Source: Amphimedon queenslandica | Taxonomy: Eukaryota > Porifera > Demospongiae > Haplosclerida > Niphatidae | Assembly: GCF_000090795.2 (NCBI RefSeq) | Contig: NW_003546248.1 | Coordinates: 199,744 to 263,743, forward strand | DNA: 64,000 bases | Reading direction: 5' to 3' | Shown here: one piece after another, positions 31,342 to 42,597 of the stretch | How the letters are laid out: each line of letters begins with the position of its first letter | Numbering within the stretch: position 1 is the stretch's first letter | Notes under the pieces: model-generated | The model's input: the letters and a program-made list of their open reading frames with translations, nothing else | The model's database searches: none | What the model was told of the DNA's origin: nothing | Position numbers and translations under genes: made by a program

Positions 31342-32769
31342 ATGGCTGAGATAGAGGAAGAGGATTTTATGTATGACTACGAGGAAAGGTATGTCCCTAT
31401 CATATTATAATGACATTCTCTTCCTCCTCTCTCTCTCTCTCCCCTCTCTCTCCCTCTTAGTGATGATGAGGAAGATGAAGATGAAGAAGGTGATTTTGTG
31501 TCTGATGGCCTGTTAAGAGAGGACAGTGTTCCCTCTGGGTCTAAGCTTAAGGCTGAATGGCAGACACTCTCTCCTGATCAATTGTCAAAGAAAATGTTTG
31601 AGATAGTTGACGATGTCAATGCTGTATTTCAGGTGAGTTGTAGTTGTGGGTGTGGCTTCCATTAACCACCCCTTATTTAGTTGCCGACACCTCACGTGAG
31701 GATCTTATTGACGGCTTGTAAGTGGGACAAAGAGAAACTGATGGAGAGGTGAGATTAATTCTAATTTGAATGAAATTTAGTGAGGGATCTTTAAAAAATG
31801 CTAAATTAAACGCTAATCAATACTAAAATTAAGAGAAAATGTTATAACTAGTAGCTCCAAACCCACGATGCATAAAAAATACAAAAATTAATATAATCAT
31901 TATTATTCTTTATTTTTATTATGTTTTAGATATTATGCTGGTGACCAGGAGGCATTATTTAGAGAAGCTCATTTAATCCACCCAAAGAAACGCAACCCGA
32001 ACCCAGTCATTGTAGTGAGGGCACAATCAACATCAACTTGTGGAGCAGCTGCCTCCTCAAAGCAAGAGTACATCTGTGACATATGCATGATGTCATATTC
32101 AACTGATCACATGATGGGGCTAGAGTGTGGACACTTGTTTTGTAGACCTTGTTGGAATAACTACCTCACAGTAATGGTCATGAGTCAAGGAAGGGCACAG
32201 GTGTGTATCCTCGTCTGTTTCTGTTTGCTAGTCTTGTTGTTCTATAGACTTTGTCCTGTCCAGCGACATCTTGTGATATCGTGGTTGATGAAGCTACTGT
32301 ATTGTAAGCCTCATCAAACATATAAGTATATTATGTTGAAATAATTTGTTGTTGTTTAGGGAGTTGCTGACAGATGGTGAAGTTCGGAAGAAGTATCAGT
32401 ATCTTATAACTAATTCATTTGTTCAAGATCACCCATTATTAAAGTGGTGTCCTTCACCAGGCTGCTGTAACGCTCTACTGGCTAGTAATAACGTGGAGCA
32501 TGAGCCAGTTAGCTGCTCTTGTGGGCACTCCTTCTGGTAGGAAGATGATGGATCAATTATTATTATTATTATTATATTTATTTTTTTAGTTTTAAGTGTA
32601 GTCGAGATCCACACGAGCCAATATTATGTACAGTAAGTGTGTATTATTGTTATTTACCATTAATTTTATTTATGATTAAATTTTTATAGTATTTATCAAA
32701 ATGGCTGAAGAAGTGTGATGATGACAGTGAGACCTCAAACTGGATACATGTTAATACCAAAGTATGCCC

Positions 32770-32830
<61 letters not shown>

Positions 32831-33952
32831 GTCTCTCTCTCTCTGTGTCTCTGTCTCTGTCTCTCTCTCCATCTCTTTCTAATACTTAAACTCTATTTTT
32901 TAACATTATACAAGGAGTGTCCAAAGTGTTCAGCAACCATAGAGAAGAATGGTGGGTGCAATCACATGATATGCTGTAACAACAGCTGCAAGGCCGAGTT
33001 CTGCTGGGTGTGTCTGGGACCGTGGGAACCACACGGAACAAGCTGGTTAGTTAGTTAGTTGTTGTTGTTTATTGTTTATCATTCCTGTTGTTGTTATTGT
33101 TAGGTATAATTGTAATCGTTATAACGAGTCTGATGCCAAATCAGCCAGGGATGCTCAGATGGGTTCAAGGGCTGCTTTGGAGAGATACTTGTTCTATTGC
33201 AATAGATACATGAACCACCTTAGGAGTTCTAAAATGGAAGCTAAAGTTAGTGAAGGGAAAGGAATGGGGAGAGAGAAACCAAGAGAAAGAGAGAGGAAGG
33301 ATTGAGCTAGGAAGGGAACAAAATTTTAAGCTGTGCACATGTAGATGTACATCATTAGGCCTTACCTTAGTCTTTCTTTGATAGATGCATGTAGCTAACA
33401 AATTTAAGGAAATTTTGGTTGTTCAAAGCATTCTTTTCTTTCCTTTAGTTATACGAGATGGTTCATGAAAAAATGAAGGAATTACAGCAGCTGGGAATGT
33501 CCTGGGTCGAAATTCAATTTATGAAGAAAGCAGTTGATGTATTGTGCCTCTGCAGACAGACATTGATGTACACGTATGTATTTGCGTATTATCTCAAGAA
33601 AAATAATCACATGTTGATATTTGAGGTCAGTCACACGACATTAATGATAATTTTACTTTACTAATATATGAATTTAGGATAATCAAAGTGATTTAGAAAT
33701 AGCCACCGAATTATTATCAGAGTATCTAGAGAGAGAGATCACAAGTGTCTCGTTAGACCAGTTAAAAATTCAAGTACAAGATAAGAGCAAGTAAGAGATG
33801 GAGAGAAAGATATTGCACTGGATCTAATGCATAGAAACAGCCTATTCATGAAACTTGTATTTTGCAGATATTGTGAAGCAAGGAGGAAAGTATTACTGGA
33901 GCATGTCTATGAAGGATATGATCAAGACTTTTGGGATTTTACTGAATTATAA
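31342..33952 (+). CDS. ARIH1: RBR E3 ubiquitin ligase Ariadne-1
   Basis: RING-between-RING ligase that acts with cullin-RING ligases. The acidic N-terminus ([20 protein letters not shown]) is followed by a UBA-like segment ([20 protein letters not shown]). RING1 is [20 protein letters not shown] plus [13 protein letters not shown]. The IBR contains [17 protein letters not shown] and CSCGHSFCFKC. RING2 is [20 protein letters not shown] then [20 protein letters not shown], with the catalytic Cys in NHMIC. The Ariadne domain follows ([60 protein letters not shown]) and the end is [14 protein letters not shown]. All zinc ligands appear intact. About a dozen exons. A (CT)n tract of about 55 bp lies in an intron near 32770-32823. 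Confidence 0.96.
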
Positions 33953-34294
33953 TTATTATTATAGCACGAGATTTATTAACAAATGACTTTAATGGATGGA
34001 CATAATATGCAGCCATTATTAACAAATAACTTTAATTCTTATTATTATATCAATTAACACTCATATCATATTGACTATGCTGGTCGCTTCAAACCGTTCC
34101 ACTGTACTAATGGATGGACATATTTCTCTACTGCAATAACATTCTGTAATTCGGCATTCAACTTAAGGATCACTCCTACTAATATTTGTCATAATTTTAG
34201 TAATGAGTCAATTAATCCTTAAAAGGTAATGCTGTTTAGCTTTGAAAAAAACAAACTAAAATACATAAACTACTAAACAATTAAAATAATAGGA
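33953..34294. other. Convergent 3' spacer between ARIH1 and HSP90B1
   Basis: AT-rich. A 27-bp imperfect direct repeat is visible (ttattaacaaatgactttaatggatggaca at 33971 and elements of it near 34018 and 34110). No gene seen. Confidence 0.45.
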
Positions 34295-37200
34295 TCAGAG
34301 TTCATCTTTATCAGGAGTCTAGAGAGAGAGAGAGAGATAGAGGGGGGAGAGAGAGAGAGATGATCATAATTTGTAATGAGTGGATTGTTAACATACTTCT
34401 GTTGGTGTCTCCTCTTCATCAGTAACTTCCTCAGCTTCTTCTTCATCTGCACCATCTCCTCTCTCATCTAAAGGCTCAAACACTTCCTCCTCAATCTGTA
34501 AACAACAACAACAAACAATAAACAACAATAAACAACAACAGTAAACAATCAGACTCACAGCTGCATCAGGTGGTACTCCTATACTAACTCGTAGCATTCT
34601 CTCTATTCTACTGGCAAATTCTTTAGAATCATCCACAAAGTACCCGCCCCTCAGTTTCGCAGTGTCTAATAGAATACGGGCTAGGTCCATGGATGCTTCT
34701 GAGGTCGAGTCCTCCTGTACTTTACGCTGTAGCTCTTGTATCAATGGATGACGTGGGTTGATCTCAAACGTCTTCTTTTGATTTAAATAAAACCTAAGGA
34801 AAGAGAAACACATAAAGCATAATGAAGTAGATTGGGTGTACTAGTTTTAGTATTTTGGCTCCTCAAAAAAAATATCTTTAATATGACACTTTAGCATTTT
34901 CACTAAAACTACATTAAGTACTCAATGTGAGTGCTGATTTCAGTGAAAAAGCTAAACTAAAGTAACAATCAAATGAATCGTGTCACTCTTCAATCAAGAG
35001 CAGACTTCCCATTATTGCCATTCCCTTACTCTGTGTTAGCATCCTTGCTCTGTGCATAAGCCTGTGCCCTCATAACCCTCTCCATATTACCAGACCAGGC
35101 GTGTTGATTAGCAACTAGTGCACACGGTGAAGTAGTCAGCCTGTTACTTACAACAGCTTTCTCAATCTAAATAACAATAACAACAAGAACAACATCATTG
35201 TTTGCGTATATACATTATGCTTACAGAATCAGATAGGGCAGTCTCCTTCAGCCATGTTGTTAGTGGCTTGTATTCCTCAACTAGCTTCTCAAACTGTTCC
35301 TTGTGAGATTCTCCTTCATCGGCGAATGTGAGTCCTTCCTTAGCAGCATTGTGGAACTTCTTACCTTTAGAATGCAAGAATGAATATCCCCCTCTCTATC
35401 TCTCTCCAGGCTTACCCTCATATTCAGTGAGTGCTTCCATACAGTATTCATCCACAGCATCAGTCATGTACAATACTTCATAACCTTTCTTTAACAATCT
35501 CTCAACGAAAGGGGAACCTTCCACCTACAAAAAGAAACAAAAATAATATCTCCCATTTATTATAAGAGGAGGGTACATTTACACTGCTAAAACAAAACAA
35601 TAGTGATTATAATAACTATGTGTGTAATGTGTCTATATGTACATGTACATACTTGTTTTTTGGTTTCTCCTGCCATGTAGTAAATGTGTTCCTGCTTGTC
35701 TTTCATTCTCTCTATGTACTCGTCCAGACTGGTTAGTTTATCAGGGTCGTTTGATGAAGTGAATCTCAGTAGCTTGGCAACACGGCTCTTATTTGAGAAG
35801 TCCTCGACGACGCCAAGTTTAATGTGAGTGCTATAATTAGACCAGAACTTCTCGTAGGTCTCCTCGTCCATTTTCTTTAACATGTCGAGAGCTTTTCGTA
35901 CGAGCTTCTTCTTTATGATTTTCAAGAGCTTGTGTTGTTGTAGAGTTTCACGAGAGACATTCAATGGCAGGTCATCAGAATCAACCTGAAAGAAGAGATA
36001 CATCAAACCTATCAGATTATTATGATTTTCAGTAGCTTACAACTCCAAATACAAATCCAAGGTAACGTGGCATGAGGTCCTCAAAATTGTCGGTAATGAA
36101 GACACGCCTCACATACACTTTGATCTTATCAGACGCCTTGGCATACTTAGTGAACAAATCATTAGATGGAGTCTAAAAGAATACGTATTACTATAACATT
36201 ATTATTATTATTATTATTATTAATACTTACAGCTGGGACGAACAGTATTGCTCTGAAGGTAACTTCACCTTCAGCAGTGAAATGTATTTTAGCCAATGGA
36301 GCCTCAGAGTTCTAACAAGAACAACTTGAAGAGGAATAGCTACAGGAGCAAGAATTACCTTAGTGAATGCTTTGTAAAATGCTTCATATTCTTCATTTTC
36401 AATATCCTTAGGACTGAGAGGTGAGCATTAAATAGAAACACAAGCATAAATATAGCAACATACCTCCTCAACCAGATGGGCTTAGAATCATTCACAATGT
36501 CCCAATCCCAGACTGTTTTATCAACCTATTAATGTGGGTGTGGTTAAAGCTAATGAATAAATAATTAGCTAGATACCTTCTTTGTCTTAGGCTTGTCTCC
36601 TTCATCTTCAACAGTAGCTTCATCATCATCATCAGACTTATCCTCAGTATCGTCATCTACTGGCTCTTCTACACTTTCAGTCTGTAAATAACAACAACAA
36701 ACAATAATAACAACAACAACAACAAAAGAACAATTATTTTATTTTTCATATTTCATAATAATAATAGTTAATATGTGTCATCTGACAGGATCCAATTAAT
36801 CTCATTATTCAGTGATAACTGGGTTTTAAGATGATCATTAATATTGACCTAATTATCATTAAAATCATTTACTAAAAACAATAAAATGATTTTATACATT
36901 AATTAGGTCCACAGTATAGTAGTACCGGGTATTTTATTTTTTTAACAATTGAAAAAAATCCAATTTTGATGGGCCCAAACTTTCTAGATAATATAGTTCC
37001 CCTTATTTCTTACCCTGCTGGTCCAAAGGTATATAGGGAAGTTGATGAATTGACTGTATTTCTGTACTAATCCTTTTAGCTTCTCGTCTCCCAAGAACTC
37101 CTGAGCCTCTTCCTTAAAGAACAGTGATACTGTAGTCCCTCGCTTCAGTGTGTCTCCCCTGGGGTCCTCAACAATTGAGAATGAAGCAGAATCAGACTCC

Positions 37201-38778
37201 CATATATACTGCTTATCATCGTTGTGTTTTGATGTTACAACAACACGATCGGCGACTAATTAATAAATATTAATTAATTTATTAATATTAGCCACACCCA
37301 TTATACCTAAGAATGACGAGTAGAATCCGACACCAAACTGTCCAATCAAATCATTCGCAGCACTTGCCGATTCAGCAGCAGTTATCTTCTCAAGGAATTC
37401 CGTAGTTCCTGATTTGGCAATCGTACCAAGGTTAGTCTCCAGATCCTGCCTAGTCATGCCTACAGCAGAGAAAATTAAAGTAATTTAGTATCATAAAAGC
37501 AACAGCCATCTTGAAAAATCAAATATTTTCTAGCCTAAATTGGGTAGTTTTCATAACTGCTTAGCTATTAATATCCAAAGAAAATAGCCACGTTTATAAA
37601 TTTGGTATGCCCTTCCTAGCTATGTAAAAGCCAACATACACGTATCACTCAAAATCTTACACCCAATTTATAGTATTACAATAAAATAACTTCTCTCTCT
37701 TACCAATGCCAGTATCAGTGATGTGCAGTGCATTGTTCTCCTTGTCTGCTCTTATTTTGATTGTTAGTTCCTCAACTGCACTCAAAGCCGATTTATCAGT
37801 TAGGGATATAAACCTGATCTTATCTAATGCATCAGAAGCATTTGATATCAACTCTCGAAGAAATATCTAAGAGAAAGAAAGAGGGGGAGGGGAGACAGAG
37901 AGAGAAAAGAGAGAGTGAGGGTGGGAAGAGGGAGAGGTGAAAGGAAGAGAAGGCAGCAAGAAATAAGAGAAGATAAAGTATAAAGTGTGATGATGATAAT
38001 CCATAGTAACAGGATATCACGTGACACATTATAAGCAGCTGTTTCTGACTGCCACACTCATCATAAATACACAGAGTGGGCGTAATAAATAACAGTTATA
38101 TTTATGTTGAAATCGAAACTTCAATGAAAGTGAAACTGGACGAAACCAACAAAAACAATTATTGAACAAATCAAAAACAGCTGCATTCATTCATTCATTC
38201 GCTTGTTAATTATTCATTACCTCTTTATTGCGATATAACGAGTTGATAATTAATTTCATCATCCGGTTCACTTCTGCTTGGAAGGTGAACTTCTCTGCTT
38301 TGTCCCTCAATTCCTTCATCTCGGCCACACTTAATCCATCGAGCTTAATGGCTTCCTCCTCCCTAAAATAATTATAAATTAACACATTTTAACACATTAG
38401 AATAATACAAGATAATTTACAAGCCCCTCCCAAATTGAGCTGCAAAAAGTGGAGGTGTGGCTGGACTGCATATTATTAGTTGCTTCGCTTACTTTTGGAT
38501 AGTCTCGTCGTCAGTTTTAAGAGCATCACGACTAGCCCCAATATCAGGATCTACTGTTGGGGGAGTATCAGTACCAGCATATTCCTCTTCTTCCTCTTGA
38601 CAATGAACTATCCCTAGAGAGGGAGAGGAGAGAGAGAGAGAGGAGAGAAAGAATAATAAAAAATGAGATAAATCAGATGATAGCAGAAGGCAAAGCATAA
38701 AGAGTTATATAGCAAGGTTCCATTACCTGTGAAGCAGGTCAAAGAAAGCAAGACTAAGATAAAATATATTTTCTTCAT
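34295..38778 (-). CDS. HSP90B1: Endoplasmin (ER HSP90, GRP94)
   Basis: ER-lumenal HSP90 chaperone. The signal peptide is [20 protein letters not shown] then HCQEEEEEY. The pre-N region is followed by [40 protein letters not shown] (ATPase Glu and Asn), [20 protein letters not shown] and [19 protein letters not shown]. An acidic linker ([20 protein letters not shown]) precedes the middle domain: [36 protein letters not shown] and [20 protein letters not shown]. The C-terminal domain has [20 protein letters not shown] and [20 protein letters not shown]. The last exon ends TPDKDEL-stop, a classic ER-retrieval signal. About fifteen exons. Its promoter, shared with divergent CRELD, carries two ER-stress elements. 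Confidence 0.97.
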
Positions 38779-38898
38779 GCCTATCCTATCTATCTCTTCT
38801 TCCCCTTCAAGTTTTTCTTATTTTTTTTCTAAAACGAGGCTACTTAAAAACTCCCTCCCCTTTAGTCTCCACTTAATAATTCCACCAGGAGGCACCTG

Positions 38899-38917
38899 CG
38901 TGTTGCAATCTGATTGG
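38899..38917 (-). promoter_or_regulatory. Near-consensus ER-stress response element (ERSE)
   Basis: On the minus strand this reads CCAAT, nine bases, then ACACG: one mismatch from CCAAT-N9-CCACG. It lies 121 bp upstream of the HSP90B1 ATG and next to a perfect copy. Confidence 0.65.
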
Positions 38918-38941
38918 TCACTTGTCTCCCGCCTAGAAATC

Positions 38942-38960
38942 CGTGGACCATTTTGATTGG
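38942..38960 (-). promoter_or_regulatory. Perfect ER-stress response element (ERSE)
   Basis: On the minus strand: CCAAT, nine bases (caaaatggt), CCACG. This is the exact 19-bp ERSE bound in vertebrates by NF-Y together with ATF6 or XBP1. It lies 164 bp upstream of the HSP90B1 start and 81 bp upstream of the CRELD start, between the two divergent genes. Confidence 0.85.
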
Positions 38961-39040
38961 CTGCTGTCATTATCAGCTGGAAACCGCAGGCCACGCCTAG
39001 TCCAGCCCCACCCATGCCCATCTCAGTCAAATAGTGTAAT

Positions 39041-40944
39041 ATGGGGGAAAGATTATTCTCTTTATTTTTAATTTTTATTATTTTATTTTCGTCTCTAAGA
39101 GAAGGAGGAGAGGCAAAGAAAAGAGAAGGCTCTTCTCATAAAGGAAATTGTGAAATTTGTAATAAATTCGTGGAAAACTTTGAACATGTAGGAAAAAGAT
39201 TTTAAGGAAATAGAAGTTTCACCCTCTCTCTTTTTTTATTTCTCTAGGGTTTGAAAGATACTGAAAATAATTCATTTGCAGGTGGAGACACAAGCTGGGA
39301 GGAAGAAAATAAAAAAATATATTCGAAAAGGTATGGTAGTAATAATTAAAATTAATTATTAAAAATCAATTAATTAATCAGCGAGTTGAGACTGGTTGAA
39401 ATCATGGATGGGGTGTGCTCAACTAATGATTATCAGGTGAGGTACTATTTTATGGTTGCTATGGTAAAGCGTTCTTTAGTGTAGTAGATTTGTTGAGACA
39501 TACGAAGAGGATATTGAGAGATGGTGGCTAAAACTGTGAGTTAATTAAAGGGTGGGGCTTGTTTCTAATTAATTAATTAATATAATTAGTAAAGAAAATG
39601 GTCATCCTGATCTGAGGGAATGGCTGTGTTACACTCATGCTGATGGTTTGTCTATTATATTAATTTTATTTTTATTTATTTTATTATTGTTTTTTTTGTT
39701 TAGTTTGTTGTCCTCCTGGTACTTATGGCCCAGAATGTTCTGGTAAGAAAGAGGACAGGGAGGGTTTTCCTACTGCTCAGCCTTTGTCAATGAGTTTTTA
39801 CAATTGCTCAAAAATCTGATCAAAGTCCCTGTACTGTAATAGTACATTGTCTCAGGCCAAATTTTGCCAAAATTGAAAAGGAGAGAATTCTCCATTTATA
39901 TATTTTTTTTCTGATGCATATACATGTTTATATGCTGCGTAGAAAGTTTGAACTGATTCCGATCAAAATTGGATTTTTTTACGAATTTTCAAAATTACTC
40001 TAAAATTGAGCCAAAGTCCCTGTACTATAGTACATGGTCTCGGGCCAAATTTCGCCAAAATTGAAAAGGAGAGAATTCTCTTTTTTTATATTTTTTCCTG
40101 ATGCATATACATGTACTTATGTTGTGTAGAAAGTTTGAACTGATTCTGATCAAAATTGGATTTTTTATGAATTTTCAAAATTACTCCAAAATTGAGCCAA
40201 AGTCCCTGTACTATAGTGCATGATCTCGGGCCAAATTTTGCCAAAATTGAAAAGGAGAGAATTCTCCATTTTTTTCCTGATGCGTATACATGTACTTATA
40301 CTGTGTAGAAAGTTTGAACTGATTGTGATCAAAATTAGATTTTTTATGAATTTTTAAAGTTGCTTCAAAAGCTGTGTTTTATCATCATAATACTTATCAG
40401 CTCATGAAGCCTGGTTTTTAGCTCACTAAAGCATGTGTTGGGGAAAGCCCTAGATGGAGTGAGGGAGAGAATTATTTTAAAATATTTTTAGAGTGCCCTG
40501 GAGGAAAAGATAACCCATGCAATGGCCATGGTACATGTAAAGTAAGACAATTATGAAAAAAATTTTGGATCACATTTTTCTCTCTAAGGGAGAAGGAGAG
40601 AAAGATTTGAGAAAAGGATCCGGTACATGTGCATGTAACAGCGGTTACCATGGCAGCTTTTGTGACTCCTGTAAGCCGGGATATTACCTGGAGGATGATG
40701 GAAAGAACTGCAGAAGTAAGCAAATATATATTTATTATTATCATTTTATTTTTACTATCATTGTTTTTACTATAGGGTGTCACAGGGCTTGTTTGAAGAC
40801 GTGCAATGGATCTGGACCTGATTCTTGTGATGAATGTGCCAAAGGATACAAGAGAGATGAAGAGGGAGGAGATTGTGAAGGTAGCATTAATCAATAAAGT
40901 ATTTGTGATTCTAACCTTCCTCTCCCATCAGATATCAATGAGTG

Positions 40945-41008
<64 letters not shown>

Positions 41009-42086
41009 TCAACTACTGCTTATTGTAAAGGTGGAACTTACTGTGTGAATAAACCAGGAACTTATGAATGTGAAAGTAATAATAGTTATAGTATTAATCA
41101 TTAATAACGTGTACTTTCTATCTTTCCTTGCTTTCTCTCTTGTTCAGAGTGTGATAGATCTTGCAAGCATTCATGCACTGGCCCTGGGCATGGCTCATGT
41201 GTTGACTGTGCCAGTGGATACAGGAATGAATCAGGAAACTGTCAAGGTATTGCATTAATGATAGATAAACTCATCATCACTTTCTTCTCCTGCAGACATA
41301 AATGAGTGTGTTGAAGGAATGGCCAAGTGTAAAGATGGAACTTATTGTGATAATAATTTGGGAAGCTTTCTTTGTAAAGGTATGCTGGACCTTTATATCA
41401 GTTCTTTGTAACTTCCTGTTATTGTACAGATTGTGATAGTGTGTGTGATGGATTATGTACAGGAGAAGGACCAGGTGGCTGTGTCTCTTGTAAGGACGGA
41501 TATAAAATGGAGGAGGGAAGATGTGAAGGTTTGTTTGTACTTTTATAAGTCCTCTCCTCTCTCACTGGAGGAATGCATGACTGTATCTTTGAGGTTTACT
41601 CTTCCTAGCAGCTGCCCATTAACTGCTGTATAGCGTTTGAAGTCACTGTCAAACTATTTGAATTATTTATTTGTAGATGTGAATGAGTGCAAGGTCTCCT
41701 CTCCATGTGACGAAGACTCAGAGAATTGCATAAACATGCCTGGCAGCTACAGCTGCAAGTGTAAAGCTGGTTACACTAGATTCAGAGGAGACTGTGTTTT
41801 ATGGGAAGATGCAGACAGACTTAGAAATCAAGACATACCACCGGCTAACACTAACAAAAAGAATAAAAAGAAACCTGTTAAATCCAAACCCCAAGTAGAG
41901 GAAGGTGAGAGAGATCGTGAAAGACTTGAGAGGGTCAATTTCCCGTGGTATCACCTACTGCTGCCAACAGCGATATGGTATCTAGGGTACAAGTACGTGA
42001 GGCCTACCCTAGCAACCACTGTTGGCATGGCTTTTGGAATGTCAGCCATTTATATGTTAGGGAATATGTTTGACAGTCACTCTTAG
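39041..42086 (+). CDS. CRELD: CRELD, Cys-rich with EGF-like domains (membrane isoform)
   Basis: ER/secretory-pathway protein-disulfide-type factor. Exon 1 (39041..39187) gives the signal peptide MGERLFSLFLIFIILFSSLR and the CEICNKFVENFEH motif. Then GGDTSWEEENKKIYSKSELR, VEIMDGVCSTNDYQ, WWLKLKENGHPDLREWLCY, and the hallmark VCCPPGTYGPECS. EGF/furin-like repeats follow: GSGTCACNSGYHGSFCDSCK, CHRACLKTCNGSGPDSCDEC, a Ca-binding EGF (DINEC) disrupted by 20 Asp, CDRSCKHSCTGPGHGSCVDC and NECKVSSPCDEDSENCINMP. The terminal exon reads through to two hydrophobic helices (PWYHLLLPTAIWYLGYKYV and TTVGMAFGMSAIYMLGNMF), as in CRELD1. An internal donor at 41905 allows a second end (next feature). The intron at 39746-40490 holds the dispersed repeat block. 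Confidence 0.94.
39756..40455 (-). repeat. Large block of the ~185-bp repeat in a CRELD intron
   Basis: About three and a half tandem reverse-orientation units; 'gccaaaattgaaaaggagag' recurs near 39865, 40051 and 40235. The edges resemble hAT-type ends: 'agggttttcctac' at 39760 and 'tggggaaagcccta' at 40439, with the subterminal 'agctcatgaag...tttttagctcact' seen in the 278-bp element. An 8-bp target duplication could not be recognised. Confidence 0.8.
40946..41005 (+). repeat. (GAT)20 coding microsatellite in CRELD
   Basis: Twenty uninterrupted GAT codons (20 Asp) immediately after the NEC of a calcium-binding EGF domain. Confidence 0.95.
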
Positions 42087-42204
42087 TTGATTACATGATT
42101 AATTAGTGTGTCATTTTTATTAATCAAGTATAATCTCATTTTATTATTAATGATTGATTTCACTGTGATTTTATGATATTCGTATTGATGTCTATTTTGT
42201 TCTA

Positions 42205-42300
42205 AATATAGAAAGTTTGAGCTGATTCCAACTGAAATTTTTGCCATTTTTTAAAAGTTATAGCATTCTAATGATACACCATATAGGAAAATCAATTTTT
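42205..42300 (-). repeat. Degenerate fragment of the dispersed repeat
   Basis: 'atagaaagtttgagctgattccaactgaaatttttgcc' and following bases match part of the unit. It lies in the alternatively spliced intron of CRELD. Confidence 0.5.
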
Positions 42301-42315
42301 ATTATTTATTTGCAG

Positions 42316-42440
42316 GAGCTGATTACGAAAAAGCTGATACCACACCCACTGATGGATCTATTAATAGTAACAATGAGGAATCTATTGTGACTGATTCCCA
42401 AGCTTCAGCCACTCCCCCTGATGCACGTGAAGAATTATGA
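42316..42440 (+). CDS. CRELD: Alternative last exon of CRELD (luminal, REEL-ending)
   Basis: Splicing from the donor at 41904/41905 (GAAG|gtgagaga, inside the membrane-isoform exon) to the acceptor at 42315/42316 (tttgcag|GAGCTG) keeps the frame. It gives VEEGADYEKADTTPTDGSIN, then a Ser/Glu-rich tail ending PPDAREEL-stop. REEL is a KDEL-type ER-retrieval tail, matching the REDL end of vertebrate CRELD2. This isoform would lack both membrane helices. Confidence 0.82.
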
Positions 42441-42597
42441 GCAGCTCAGATTTCGGTTTTAGGAAGCAATATTTTTGTAATTAACTATTTATTTATTACA
42501 AATACAATAACTGCTGTAACAATATTAATCTGAAGTCCATATGATATATTAATAATGATTTTACTGCAAAATAAAGTGGACACTTGTCGTTTTCATT

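Noticed and set aside
39756-40455. 8-bp target duplication for the large CRELD-intron repeat block
   Set aside because: Flanks on both sides were compared and no convincing match was found, so the block is listed as repeat rather than a defined element.
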